Of a stretch of 64,000 nt of DNA, positions 53,610 to 62,859 are shown one piece after another; position 1 is the first letter of the stretch; each line of letters begins with the position of its first letter. Both the position numbers and the translations under genes were made by a program. Under the pieces are notes generated by a model. It saw nothing but the letters and a program-made list of their open reading frames with translations. It ran no database searches and was not told the DNA's origin. The stretch is taken from NCBI RefSeq assembly GCF_917563915.1, contig NZ_CAKJTI010000002.1, forward strand, positions 289,727 to 353,726, read 5' to 3'. Source of the DNA: Bacillus rhizoplanae. Its GTDB lineage: Bacteria > Bacillota > Bacilli > Bacillales > Bacillaceae_G.

Positions 53610-55517
53610 GTGAAGTTTTACCAACTTACTTTTCAAAATGTTAGAGGAAATTGGCACAACTACAAAATATTTTTCTTAAGTAGTTGTTTTTCTGTATTTG
53701 CCTTTTTTATGTACACATCTATTATTTTGCATCCTCACATGAGTGATTTGTATAAGGGGGTACAATCGGGCCTTATTGTATGTGATGTGATTGTAATTGC
53801 TTTTTCCATTATATTCATTCTTTATTCTAGTTCGATCTTTATACAATCTCGTAAAAAAGAATTTGGGCTATTTATATTAATGGGAGCTACGAAAGCGAAT
53901 GTCATATGTATAATGATGATGGAGCAAATGGCAGTTGGGCTCATTGCAAGCTTTGCCGGGATTGGGATTGGTCTGTTATTTTTAAAGCTATTTTTTATGA
54001 TTTTTAGTTTATTGCTTAATATGCCGAATCAATTGTCATTTATTTTTAGTCTAAAAGCTGTTGTTATAACGATTATCGCATATAGTACTATGTTTCTTTT
54101 TTTATCGATTTTTAGTGCACTACGTATATGGAAAATCGAAATTATTCATTTATTAAAGGAAATTCAGGAAGGAAGGAAGGAAACAAAAAGTAAGAGGTGG
54201 CTTTGTTGGTTCGGTTTCGTCTGTATAGGAATTGGCTATGGTTTAACAACAAAAGTGACGATGATGAACATTGCTGTGTATTTTATACCTGTTTCCATTT
54301 TAACGACAATCGGTACGTATTTTGTATGTACACATGGTACGATTCAAGTATTACAATGGATTAAAAGTAGAAAGAGTGTGATGTATCAATATCCGCATTT
54401 ATTCGTTGTCAATCAGTTGTTACATACAATAAAAGATAATCGACGTTTTTTCTTTATTTTATCTATGTTAATAACGATAGTAGTAACAGCTACAGGCTCT
54501 GTCTATTTATTTTTTTCAAGTATGAAAGAACAATTTCGTTACAATCAGCCTCATGCTTTCTCGTATGTTGAAAAAGGAATTGGTTCTAAGGAAGTAATGG
54601 AGAAAGAAACGGTTGAAAATCTGTTCCGTAAGCACGGTGTCAATGATTTTCGTTATGTAACGTTTGTTGGAATCCCGGTAACATTTCAGTTAGATTCTGA
54701 TAAAGAGTCTTATGCAACTGTGATCAGCGAAGACGAGTATAATAGAGAAGCAAAAAGGCAGTCGAAGCCGCAGATTCATCCGAAAGAAGGAACTGTAACA
54801 TTTATTTATTATAGTAATTATGATGTTCCGCCCCGGCATCATAAGAAGTATATAAATTTTAAAGCGCTAGGAGAAACATATCAATTTGCATATAACGGAG
54901 CATATGAAGGAAATGTATTTAATACAGATACTAACCAGCGTAGTGGAAGGTTTCTTATTATGCATAATCAAGATTTTCAGAAGCTTTCTCGTCAGGTTCC
55001 TGACCATGAAAAATATGTATATAGCGGATATGAATTAAGAGATTGGGAGAATACAGAAGCGTTAGGTGAAGAATTACAAGCTCACCTTTCAAAAAGCACG
55101 GAAGGGATAACGCGCAATAATATGCTCATATATAAGACGACGAAAGACGGAGGGAATCTCGTATTATTTATCGGTTCATTCATTAGTGTTCTCTTTTTTC
55201 TTGCATCCTGCAGTACAGTTTATTTTAAATGGTTTCATAATATTGAATATGACCGCATGCAATATCAAGCTCTTTTAAAAATAGGGATGACAAAGCAAGA
55301 GATATATAAGATTTCACGTTGGCAACTAGGAATTCTATTCTTTTTCCCCGTTTTATTAGGAAGTATACATAGTGCAGTTGCCTTGCATACGTACTATGTT
55401 GCCTTTTTTATATCTAAATCATTAGGGCTCGTTTTAGAGGTCATTGCAGTTTATCTTATCGCGTGTATACTCTATTTCTTCTTTGCGCAAAAAGAATATA
55501 TGAAACATATAGGCTAG
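53610..55517 (+). CDS. ABC transporter permease, BceB type (second copy)
   Basis: 635 residues, paralogous to the previous gene along its whole length: MKFYQLTFQNVRGNWHNYK at the start, the YVEKGIGSKEVMEKETVENL segment at the beginning of the external domain, and the TMTKQEIYKISRWQLGI-like end region. The external domain differs most (PPRHHKKYINFKALGE), which suggests a different ligand. Start is GTG after AGAGGGGGTG. No second ATPase is encoded nearby. Either the two permeases form alternative complexes with one ATPase, or a mixed complex. Confidence 0.88.
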   Translation: MKFYQLTFQNVRGNWHNYKIFFLSSCFSVFAFFMYTSIILHPHMSDLYKGVQSGLIVCDVIVIAFSIIFILYSSSIFIQSRKKEFGLFILMGATKANVICIMMMEQMAVGLIASFAGIGIGLLFLKLFFMIFSLLLNMPNQLSFIFSLKAVVITIIAYSTMFLFLSIFSALRIWKIEIIHLLKEIQEGRKETKSKRWLCWFGFVCIGIGYGLTTKVTMMNIAVYFIPVSILTTIGTYFVCTHGTIQVLQWIKSRKSVMYQYPHLFVVNQLLHTIKDNRRFFFILSMLITIVVTATGSVYLFFSSMKEQFRYNQPHAFSYVEKGIGSKEVMEKETVENLFRKHGVNDFRYVTFVGIPVTFQLDSDKESYATVISEDEYNREAKRQSKPQIHPKEGTVTFIYYSNYDVPPRHHKKYINFKALGETYQFAYNGAYEGNVFNTDTNQRSGRFLIMHNQDFQKLSRQVPDHEKYVYSGYELRDWENTEALGEELQAHLSKSTEGITRNNMLIYKTTKDGGNLVLFIGSFISVLFFLASCSTVYFKWFHNIEYDRMQYQALLKIGMTKQEIYKISRWQLGILFFFPVLLGSIHSAVALHTYYVAFFISKSLGLVLEVIAVYLIACILYFFFAQKEYMKHIG

Positions 55518-55539
55518 CTCTCGCTAGTCTTTTTGTTTT
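55511..55539 (+). terminator. Terminator of the Bce-type module
   Basis: AGGCTAGC (55511-55518) pairs with GCTAGTCT (55523-55530) with one G-U, followed by TTTTTG. Confidence 0.75.
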
Positions 55540-55613
55540 AATATTCTAAAAATAGGTAGAAGAATATAGATGTTTATGGTATAACAGTAAGAAAACGAAA
55601 AAGAGGGGACAAG

Positions 55614-56468
55614 ATGACGATTCGAGTTGGCTATTTAGGACCAGAAGCAACATTTACAAATATGGCGGTGAGTCGCTTCTTTCCTGAAGCTGAACATGTA
55701 CCATATCGAACAATTCCAGATTGTATAGATGCAGCAGCAAGTGATGTTGTAGACTTTGCAGTTGTACCGCTTGAAAATGCGATTGAAGGCTCCGTAAATA
55801 TTACAATTGATTATCTTGTGCATGAGCAAACATTGCCGATTGTTGGTGAAATTACAGTACCTGTACGGCAACATTTGCTCGTTCATCCGCAGCACGCACA
55901 AGTATGGCAAGATGTATATGCGGTATATTCTCATCCGCATGCGATTGCGCAGTGTCATAAGTTTTTAAATCAAGAGTTAAAAGGTGTGACAGTGCGTGAT
56001 ATGACATCAACGAGTGCTGCTGCGCAGTTTGTGATGGAACATCCAGAAGAAAAAATTGCGGCAATTGCCAATGAGGCTGCAGCTGAAAAATACGGATTAT
56101 CTATTGTCCAACGTGATATCCATACGCATAAAAATAATCATACACGTTTTCTCGTATTGCATAAGAACGAACAAGTTGAATTACCGAGAAATGGGGAGCA
56201 CCGCGGGACGAAAACAACGCTTATGGTAACGTTACCTTCAGATTATGCAGGGGCATTATATCAAGTGTTATCCGCATTTGCATGGAGAAAATTAAACCTT
56301 TCCAAAATTGAGTCTCGTCCGATGAAAACAGGGCTCGGCAATTACTTTTTCTTAATTGATGTAGAGAAAGAGTATGATGATGTCCTGCTTCCAGGAGTAA
56401 GAATGGAGTTAGAAGCACTTGGCTTTTCTGTCACATTACTTGGAAGTTATTCTTCTTATTGGGTATGA
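55614..56468 (+). CDS. pheA: Prephenate dehydratase
   Basis: A 284-residue enzyme converting prephenate to phenylpyruvate in phenylalanine synthesis. The catalytic domain has GPEATFTNMAVSRFF near residue 10, VVPLENAIEGSVNIT near 55 and the threonine motif DMTSTSAAAQFV near 127. The C-terminal ACT domain for phenylalanine inhibition has the ESRPMKTGLGNYFF motif near 235. No chorismate mutase domain is fused. The ATG follows GAGGGGACAAG. In B. subtilis pheA also follows obg, with pheB between; pheB is not seen here. Confidence 0.95.
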   Translation: MTIRVGYLGPEATFTNMAVSRFFPEAEHVPYRTIPDCIDAAASDVVDFAVVPLENAIEGSVNITIDYLVHEQTLPIVGEITVPVRQHLLVHPQHAQVWQDVYAVYSHPHAIAQCHKFLNQELKGVTVRDMTSTSAAAQFVMEHPEEKIAAIANEAAAEKYGLSIVQRDIHTHKNNHTRFLVLHKNEQVELPRNGEHRGTKTTLMVTLPSDYAGALYQVLSAFAWRKLNLSKIESRPMKTGLGNYFFLIDVEKEYDDVLLPGVRMELEALGFSVTLLGSYSSYWV

Positions 56469-56473
56469 AAAAG

Positions 56474-56504
56474 AAAATCCCATTGCGCATGCAGTGGGAT
56501 TTTT
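56474..56504. terminator. Bidirectional terminator, pheA / MOSC gene
   Basis: AAAATCCCATTGC (56474-56486) pairs with GCAGTGGGATTTT (56491-56503) with one G-U, between converging genes. Confidence 0.88.
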
Positions 56505-57151
56505 CATGTTAATTTTTCAAGTCGTTCGGTCAATGATTTTCGCCAATCTTCTGCTAGCTCAGGGACAGCAATAATTTTTTCCATACCTTCTATATCTTTT
56601 CTTCTATGAAAATATACTTCGTTAGCAAATAGAATGGAAACTTGCTGCGGATGACGTTCGAGTAATGTAATTTGTGAATCTTTACGAACCGTTCCTTCTT
56701 GCAAAACGCGGCATAAATATCCTGTATAGCCCGTTTCAACAATGCGAGGTAAAATGCCAGGAATGCCGAGTCGTTTTGAAATTGTACTGCATGGAACTCT
56801 TCCTTGCGTCACTTGAACAATTGCATCTCCAAGCTGATAAATGTCGCCAATACAAACATCTTGTTCCAACATATTTGTAACTGTTATATTTTCTCCGAAT
56901 GCAGATGTAGGAAGTGATGTATGAAATTCGTTTTCCCACAGCTCATAATGTTCATAAGGATAGACACAAACGGCACGATCGGGCCCTCCGTGAAAACGTA
57001 AGTCCGCAACACCGTCCCCTCTAAATCCGTCTTTTGATAAAAAAGCATCCTCAACAAGCTGCTTACATATGCCGGTTGTCATTTCTTTTTCTTCTGCATA
57101 TTGGATTGTTTTTGGTTTTCCGATGCTAAAGTGAATGAGTTCGATTCCCAT
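56504..57151 (-). CDS. MOSC-domain protein, YiiM-like
   Basis: 215 residues. MOSC domains bind the molybdenum cofactor or its sulfur. Seen are the N-terminal strand GIELIHFSIGKPKTI, DGFRGDGVADLRFHGGPDR near residue 40 and the conserved cysteine in TQGRVPCSTISKRLG near 118. The extra C-terminal helices match YiiM-type proteins, which reduce N-hydroxylated bases. The true substrate here is unknown. The ATG follows AAAGGAGAG. It stands alone on the minus strand between pheA and the NAD genes. Confidence 0.85.
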   Translation of the reverse strand: MGIELIHFSIGKPKTIQYAEEKEMTTGICKQLVEDAFLSKDGFRGDGVADLRFHGGPDRAVCVYPYEHYELWENEFHTSLPTSAFGENITVTNMLEQDVCIGDIYQLGDAIVQVTQGRVPCSTISKRLGIPGILPRIVETGYTGYLCRVLQEGTVRKDSQITLLERHPQQVSILFANEVYFHRRKDIEGMEKIIAVPELAEDWRKSLTERLEKLT

Positions 57152-57200
57152 ATATTCTCTCCTTTCCCATTATTTTTTCTATTGTAGCATGGATAAAAAC

Positions 57201-57235
57201 AAAAAAATGCACAGAGATAGTAAAATTCTCTGTGC
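57201..57235 (-). terminator. niaR terminator
   Basis: GCACAGAGA and TCTCTGTGC (57209-57235) pair perfectly; on the minus strand ATTTTTTT follows. Confidence 0.88.
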
Positions 57236-57240
57236 GTCTT

Positions 57241-57786
57241 TTAATAAACAAGAAATCCAGCTCTGTCTAACGCTTCACAAGCTGCATTTAATTTTTCAAT
57301 AGAATCTGCCTCAATTGTATGCAAATGAATTCCATCTGTAAGTTGAGATAAATAAGTCGCTTTTGTTTCTTCGATCTTTTTTAAATACTGTTCAAGTTCA
57401 AATCGGTTACTTACCAGAATCAAGGCAGTTAAATCTCCGTACACTGGATGTTCAACTTTTACATCTTTAATTGTAACTCCATGGTCAACGAGTATCGTAA
57501 GCTCTTGGCGTACTTGTGATGGCTCATGCTGAGAAACGATAGTGCGTTCGAATGTAGTATGTTGTTTTTCTGACGGTTTTAAATATAAATATCCTTGTGC
57601 CGTTGCTATAATGGGTTCGTTTCTTGCTTTTAATAAAGAAATATCTTGTACGATAACCTGACGGCTTACGTTTGTTTTCTTTGCTAATTCACTGCCGGAT
57701 AACGGTTTACTTGCAGCGAGGAGCCATTGTAAAATGAGCTGTCTTCTTTCCTCACCTAAAATCTTTTTTTGTTCATTTTGATTCAT
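57241..57786 (-). CDS. niaR: NAD biosynthesis repressor NiaR (YrxA)
   Basis: 181 residues. NiaR represses NAD synthesis genes when nicotinate is plentiful. The N-terminal helix-turn-helix (GSELAKKTNVSRQVIVQDIS) lies near residues 27-48. The C-terminal 3H domain carries its histidines in LVDHGVTIKDVKVEHPVYG and TDGIHLHTIEA; these bind metal and nicotinate. It overlaps the nifS end by 4 nt and is co-transcribed with it, divergent from nadBCA, with an operator-like sequence between. The order matches B. subtilis yrxA-nifS/nadBCA. Confidence 0.94.
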   Translation of the reverse strand: MNQNEQKKILGEERRQLILQWLLAASKPLSGSELAKKTNVSRQVIVQDISLLKARNEPIIATAQGYLYLKPSEKQHTTFERTIVSQHEPSQVRQELTILVDHGVTIKDVKVEHPVYGDLTALILVSNRFELEQYLKKIEETKATYLSQLTDGIHLHTIEADSIEKLNAACEALDRAGFLVY

Positions 57787-58925
57787 TTCCTATTAACCCC
57801 TCTATTAAATTGATTTTCAATTGCTATAAGTGCATGAATTGTTGCATCAATATGTTCTGTTGTTGTTTGATGTCCGAATGAAAAGCGGACATATTGCTTC
57901 GCTTCGTCATGTTTTTTTCCAATCGCAAGCATCGTTTTAGAAGGCTCCTGTTTCCCGATTTGACAAGCGCTTCCTGTTGAAATCGCAATACCACGGCGAT
58001 TGCACTCTAGCATTGTATACTGTCCTTCTATTCCTTTTATTGTAACCCCAATGATATGTGGTAAACAAGAAGTAGAATGGCCTTCAACCTGTATTTCGTG
58101 TGAAATGGCTTGTAATTGCTGAATAAAGTATGCTCGTAATTCTTGTAAACGAGTTACTTCCAGTTGTTGATTCTTTAACATGTGCTGCGCTGCTGTAATA
58201 AACGAAGCGATGCCAGGAACATTCACGGTGCCGGGGCGAAACCCTTTTTCATGAGAGGTGCCAGGAAACACTTGCCCCCAACGAACTTGTGGATTTATAT
58301 AGCATGCTCCCACCCCTTTCGGGCCGTAAATTTTATGAGCAGAAACAGAGAGACTATCAATGTTCATCTTAGTTACATCGATTGGTATTTTCCCAAATGT
58401 TTGCACGCAATCTGTATGAAATAAGACGTTATGTTTTTTGAGAATGGCTCCAATTTCAGCAATTGGTTGCAGCGTTCCAATTTCAGAGTTTCCATGTTGT
58501 ATGCTGGCAAGCACAGTGTGTTCTGTAATAGAACGCTCGAGTGCATCAAGTTGAATCATGCCAAAGCTATCCACAGGGATTTCGGTAATTTCATAGCCTT
58601 GCTCTTGAAGAAGGTGAAAGTAATTTCGGATAGATGCATGTTCCATAGGTGTTGTAATGATATGCTTGCCGTTTCGAGCATTTAGTAATGATTGAAGCGC
58701 AAGATAGTTGGACTCTGATCCGCCGCTCGTAAAAAAGATGCCTTGTTCTTTCCCGCCAATCATAGCAGCAAATGCTTGGCGGCAAGACTGTAATAAAGAG
58801 GAGGCGGTACCGCCAATATCATGTAAGCTTTGTTCATTTCCAAAATAATGTTCAGCGGCTTTTGTGTACGTCTCTAGCGCTTCTTTACTCATAGGTGTTG
58901 TTGCAGCATAATCCATATATATCAT
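57783..58925 (-). CDS. nifS: Cysteine desulfurase NifS (NadA-dedicated)
   Basis: A 380-residue PLP enzyme that frees sulfur from cysteine, in B. subtilis for the iron-sulfur cluster of NadA. The PLP lysine is K198 in SVSAHKIYGPKG and the persulfide cysteine is in ISTGSACQIGKQEPS. MDYAATTP at the N-terminus and TSGGSESNYLA near 66 are typical. The ATG lies 9 nt after GAAAGGG. It heads nifS-niaR, divergent from nadB. Confidence 0.93.
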   Translation of the reverse strand: MIYMDYAATTPMSKEALETYTKAAEHYFGNEQSLHDIGGTASSLLQSCRQAFAAMIGGKEQGIFFTSGGSESNYLALQSLLNARNGKHIITTPMEHASIRNYFHLLQEQGYEITEIPVDSFGMIQLDALERSITEHTVLASIQHGNSEIGTLQPIAEIGAILKKHNVLFHTDCVQTFGKIPIDVTKMNIDSLSVSAHKIYGPKGVGACYINPQVRWGQVFPGTSHEKGFRPGTVNVPGIASFITAAQHMLKNQQLEVTRLQELRAYFIQQLQAISHEIQVEGHSTSCLPHIIGVTIKGIEGQYTMLECNRRGIAISTGSACQIGKQEPSKTMLAIGKKHDEAKQYVRFSFGHQTTTEHIDATIHALIAIENQFNRGVNRK

Positions 58926-58996
58926 AGAGCATAGCCCTTTCTTTATAAGATTTTCTTTTCGTTTTTATCGTCATTTTATAAAAAGCTCTTGTCATT

Positions 58997-59033
58997 ATTT
59001 TAAATATATGTAAATATAGGTGTCAAGACAGTT
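58997..59033 (-). promoter_or_regulatory. nifS-niaR promoter with candidate NiaR operator
   Basis: On the minus strand TTGACA (59026-59021), an 18-nt spacer and TAAAAT (59002-58997) form a promoter. AGGTGTCAAGACAGTT (59018-59033), an imperfect 7-2-7 palindrome, overlaps the -35 and resembles NiaR sites as I recall them (AGGTGTC/GACACCT). It would also lie near the divergent nadB start, so one site could control both operons. Confidence 0.6.
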
Positions 59034-59061
59034 GAAAAGTGTAAAGTAGGGGGCAATGAAA

Positions 59062-60588
59062 ATGCCAAATGCAGATGTCTTAATTATCGGAAGCGGAGTT
59101 GCGGCGCTGCGCGTTGCACAAACAATTTGTCACGAAAAGAATGTGATGATTATCACAAAGAAAACGAGACGGAATAACAATACAAATTTGGCGCAAGGCG
59201 GGATTGCGGCAGCAGTTGCTTCATACGATCATCCAGATGATCACTATAAAGATACGCTTACAGCAGGATGTCATCATAATAACACGGAAGCTGTTCGTTA
59301 TTTAGTAGAGCAAGGGCCGAGAGAAATGAAAACTTTATTAGATAACGGTATGCGCTTTGACGGTGATGAACGAGGATTACACCTTGGAAAAGAAGGTGCG
59401 CATCGAAAACGACGTATTTTACATGCTGGCGGAGATGCGACCGGGAAAAATTTGCTAGAGCATCTTGCAGAGCAAGTACTTCCATATGTGACGGTTGTTG
59501 AACAAGAAATGGTTTTGGATTTCATGATAGAAAATCAAACTTGTCACGGTGTTGTTACACGTGATAGTGAAGGAAATATACAAAAGTATTACGCACAGTG
59601 TGTTGTGCTGGCAACAGGCGGTATTGGCGGAGTATATGCGTTTACTTCTAATGATCGTACTGTTACGGGTGATGGGTTAGCGATGGTATATAGAGCTGGG
59701 GGAGAGCTTGTTGATTTAGAATTTGTACAGTTTCATCCAACGATGTTATATGTAAATGGAGATTGTTGCGGTCTTGTGTCAGAAGCAGTGCGCGGAGAAG
59801 GAGCTATTCTTCGAAACGCAAAAGGAGAGCGATTTATGACGCGTATTCATGAACAACAAGACCTTGCACCGCGTGATGTGGTCGCGCGTGCCATTCATGA
59901 ACAAATGTTAGCTGGTGAAACGGTGTATGTAGATATCTCATCTATTTCAAATTTTGAAGAACGTTTTCCAACCGTTTCTTTTTTATGTAAAAAGAATGGC
60001 GTTAACATGGAAAATAAGTATATTCCAGTTGTACCAGGTGCTCATTTTCATATGGGCGGTGTAAAAACAAATTGTAACGGGGAAACATCGATTAATCGTT
60101 TATATGCAGTGGGTGAAGTCGCATGTAATGGCGTACATGGTGCGAACCGCCTTGCGAGTAATTCGTTATTAGAAGGCCTTGTATTTGGAAAACGTGTAGG
60201 GGAACATATTTTAGCAAATATCGGGTCACAAATAGTGACTAGCCACGTAATGATACAAGGCGATTTACAACGCATGCAGTTACCGCAAAAAGAAGAAATA
60301 CAAGAGATGATGATGAAATATGTTGGCATTTTTCGCACAGAAGAAGGCTTATTGTATGTGAAGCAATGGCTAGAGCAGTATGAAATATATGACAAGCCGC
60401 TCTCATATGAAACCCTTACAAATGAGGATATAACGGTTATCAATATGTTAACTGTTTGTCAGTTACTAACAAAAGCTGCACTGCAAAGAAAAGAGAGTAT
60501 TGGCGGTCATTATCGCAGTGATTTTCCAAAGCGTAGCAATGAGATGCACGAAATTGTGATGAGAAAGAGTAAGTTGCAATTAGTGTAA
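59062..60588 (+). CDS. nadB: L-aspartate oxidase NadB
   Basis: A 508-residue FAD enzyme that oxidises aspartate to iminoaspartate, the first step of de novo NAD synthesis. The FAD motif VLIIGSGVAALRVA is at the N-terminus, NLAQGGIAAAV near residue 48, HAGGDATGKNLLEHL near 122 and VPGAHFHMGGVKTN near 325, with GANRLASNSLLEGLVFG near 365. Of two in-frame ATGs, 59056 lies 2 nt and 59062 8 nt after GGGGG; I chose 59062. First gene of nadBCA. Confidence 0.95.
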   Translation: MPNADVLIIGSGVAALRVAQTICHEKNVMIITKKTRRNNNTNLAQGGIAAAVASYDHPDDHYKDTLTAGCHHNNTEAVRYLVEQGPREMKTLLDNGMRFDGDERGLHLGKEGAHRKRRILHAGGDATGKNLLEHLAEQVLPYVTVVEQEMVLDFMIENQTCHGVVTRDSEGNIQKYYAQCVVLATGGIGGVYAFTSNDRTVTGDGLAMVYRAGGELVDLEFVQFHPTMLYVNGDCCGLVSEAVRGEGAILRNAKGERFMTRIHEQQDLAPRDVVARAIHEQMLAGETVYVDISSISNFEERFPTVSFLCKKNGVNMENKYIPVVPGAHFHMGGVKTNCNGETSINRLYAVGEVACNGVHGANRLASNSLLEGLVFGKRVGEHILANIGSQIVTSHVMIQGDLQRMQLPQKEEIQEMMMKYVGIFRTEEGLLYVKQWLEQYEIYDKPLSYETLTNEDITVINMLTVCQLLTKAALQRKESIGGHYRSDFPKRSNEMHEIVMRKSKLQLV

Positions 60589-60609
60589 CGAAGGGAAAAG
60601 AGGGGTTCA

Positions 60610-61443
60610 ATGAATACATTGAAAGTAAAAGAGGCACTGAAACAATTTTTTCTAGAAGATATCGGGGAGCGAGATGTAACATCGCAGCTTATTTTTCCAA
60701 ACGACTTGCAAGCGCGGGGAACGTTTCTTGTAAAAGATACGGGTGTTTTTGCAGGAGTTGATGTAATCAAAGAAGGTTTTACATTATTAGATAATCGAAT
60801 TGAAGTTACACTTCACAAAAAAGATGGAGATATGGTAACAAGCGGAGATATCCTTGCCACTGTACAAGGACCGATTGCTTCTTTATTAACAGCTGAGCGT
60901 GTTGTGCTAAATGTTATTCAGCGAATGAGCGGCGTAGCGACGATGACAAGAAAAGCAGTTACTGCACTAGGAAGCGATCATACACGCATTTGTGATACGA
61001 GAAAAACAATGCCAGGGCTTCGTATGTTTGATAAATATGCTGTTGTATGCGGCGGCGGTTATAATCATCGCTTCGGATTATACGATGGTGTCATGATTAA
61101 AGATAACCATATTGCGTTCGCTGGCTCGATTACAAAAGCGGTAACAGTAGTGAAAGAGCAACTTGGACATATGGTGAAAGTAGAAGTAGAGACAGAAACG
61201 AAAGAACAAGTGTTAGAAGCAGTTGCTGCCGGGGCGGACATTATTATGTTTGATAATCGTATGCCAGAAGAAGTACGTGAATACTGTAAGCTCGTTCCAA
61301 GCACAATTGTTACAGAAGCTTCAGGTGGGATTACGATTGAGAATTTGACGGAGTATGGTCAAACAGGTGTGGATTACATTTCGTTAGGATTATTAACTCA
61401 TTCTGTTAAAGCATTAGATATTAGTTTCAACATTGAAGTGTGA
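60610..61443 (+). CDS. nadC: Nicotinate-nucleotide pyrophosphorylase (quinolinate phosphoribosyltransferase)
   Basis: 277 residues. The enzyme turns quinolinate and PRPP into nicotinate mononucleotide. The substrate-binding blocks AERVVLNVIQRMSGVAT near residue 97, DTRKTMPGLR near 132, KYAVVCGGGYNHRFGL near 145 and IKDNHI near 166 are all intact, as is the C-terminal SGGITIENLTEYGQTGVDYI. The ATG follows GAGGGG. Second gene of nadBCA. Confidence 0.96.
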   Translation: MNTLKVKEALKQFFLEDIGERDVTSQLIFPNDLQARGTFLVKDTGVFAGVDVIKEGFTLLDNRIEVTLHKKDGDMVTSGDILATVQGPIASLLTAERVVLNVIQRMSGVATMTRKAVTALGSDHTRICDTRKTMPGLRMFDKYAVVCGGGYNHRFGLYDGVMIKDNHIAFAGSITKAVTVVKEQLGHMVKVEVETETKEQVLEAVAAGADIIMFDNRMPEEVREYCKLVPSTIVTEASGGITIENLTEYGQTGVDYISLGLLTHSVKALDISFNIEV

Positions 61444-61473
61444 TGGAAAGAAGGGAAAAGGGGGACTTCACAG

Positions 61474-62580
61474 ATGAGTATTTTAGAAACAGTGCAACCG
61501 ATTGAAACAATGTTACCAGAGCGTTATGAAACAATGTCAATCGAAGAAATGGAAGCGCGTGTACGTGAGATCAAAGAAAAGTTAGGGGAAAAGCTTTTCA
61601 TTCCGGGGCATCATTATCAAAAAGATGAGGTCGTTCAATTTTCAGATTCAACGGGAGATTCCCTGCAGCTTGCACAAGTAGCAGCGCGCAATAAAGAAGC
61701 AAAATATATTGTGTTTTGCGGTGTTCATTTTATGGCAGAAACAGCTGATATGTTAACAACAGATGAACAAATTGTCATTCTTCCTGATATGCGAGCTGGT
61801 TGTTCCATGGCCGATATGGCTGATATCGAACAAACAGAGCGAGCTTGGAAAGAATTGCAGCAATTATTCGGAGATACAATGCTTCCGTTAACATATGTAA
61901 ACTCAACTGCTGCAATCAAAGCATTTTGCGGCCGAAATGGCGGAGCGACAGTTACATCTTCTAATGCGAAAGAGATGGTGAAATGGGCGTTTACACAAAA
62001 AGAACGTATTTTATTCTTACCAGATCAACATTTAGGACGTAATACAGCATATGACCTCGGTGTACCATTAGAAAAAATGGCTGTTTGGGATCCGCACACA
62101 GATTCATTAGAATATGATGGGAATATGGAAGACGTTCAGGTTATTTTATGGAAAGGGCATTGTTCCGTCCATCAAAATTTCACTGTGAAGAATATTGAAA
62201 GTGTAAGAAAAAATCATCCAGATATGAATATTATTGTTCACCCAGAATGCTGTTATGAAGTTGTTGCAGCTTCTGATTATGCAGGTTCAACAAAATATAT
62301 TATTGATATGATTGAAAAAGCTCCGTCTGGAAGTAAGTGGGCAATCGGTACAGAAATGAACTTAGTCAATCGTATTATTCAGCAGCACCCGGATAAAGAA
62401 ATTATTTCATTAAATCCATTCATGTGCCCATGCTTAACGATGAACCGCATTGATTTACCGCATTTACTATGGGCACTTGAAGCAATCGAGCGCGGCGAAC
62501 ATGTAAATGTAATTCAAGTAGATAAAAAAATAACAGAAGAAGCGGTACTTGCGCTAAACAGAATGTTAGAGCGAGTATAG
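61474..62580 (+). CDS. nadA: Quinolinate synthase NadA
   Basis: A 368-residue [4Fe-4S] enzyme that condenses iminoaspartate with dihydroxyacetone phosphate. The cluster cysteines fall at C110 ([11 protein letters not shown]), C230 (WKGHCSVHQ) and C320 (NPFMCPC), the same numbers as in B. subtilis, and the CxC at 318-320 is the redox-active pair type. [14 protein letters not shown] near residue 43 is the family motif. The ATG follows AAAAGGGGGAC. Last gene of nadBCA; sulfur presumably comes via NifS. Confidence 0.96.
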   Translation: MSILETVQPIETMLPERYETMSIEEMEARVREIKEKLGEKLFIPGHHYQKDEVVQFSDSTGDSLQLAQVAARNKEAKYIVFCGVHFMAETADMLTTDEQIVILPDMRAGCSMADMADIEQTERAWKELQQLFGDTMLPLTYVNSTAAIKAFCGRNGGATVTSSNAKEMVKWAFTQKERILFLPDQHLGRNTAYDLGVPLEKMAVWDPHTDSLEYDGNMEDVQVILWKGHCSVHQNFTVKNIESVRKNHPDMNIIVHPECCYEVVAASDYAGSTKYIIDMIEKAPSGSKWAIGTEMNLVNRIIQQHPDKEIISLNPFMCPCLTMNRIDLPHLLWALEAIERGEHVNVIQVDKKITEEAVLALNRMLERV

Positions 62581-62605
62581 AAGCAACGGATTTCCGTTGC
62601 TTTTT
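62581..62605 (+). terminator. nadA terminator
   Basis: AAGCAACGGA (62581-62590) and TCCGTTGCTT (62593-62602) pair perfectly around TT, followed by T's. Confidence 0.92.
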
Positions 62606-62673
62606 CTTTTGTACATAATTCTGCTTTCATGAGCATACATTGTGTTGAAGCAATCATTGTGTTAATATCCGCT

Positions 62674-62829
62674 TTTATCCCGCATTAACGGACAGTAAGC
62701 CCCCCACCTCAAGATTCAGAGAAAAGCGAAGAAGATAGGTGGGGATAACTGTCCGTAAAAGCCTGATTGGTTCAACTAACCATCAGTGGGGGATGAAGAA
62801 GACCCCCACTGATGGAAGTTTCACTTTAT
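62674..62829 (+). repeat. bcr1-type repeat, full length, copy F
   Basis: TTTAT at 62674-62678 and 62825-62829. It contains CTCAAGATTCAGAGAAAAGC, TGATTGGTTCAACTAACCAT and CCACTGATGGAAGTTTCACT. Its right end is 30 nt from the safA start, so it must carry or displace part of the safA promoter region. Confidence 0.88.
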
Positions 62830-62859
62830 TATAGATAAGTTATACAGGAGGGGGAAAAT

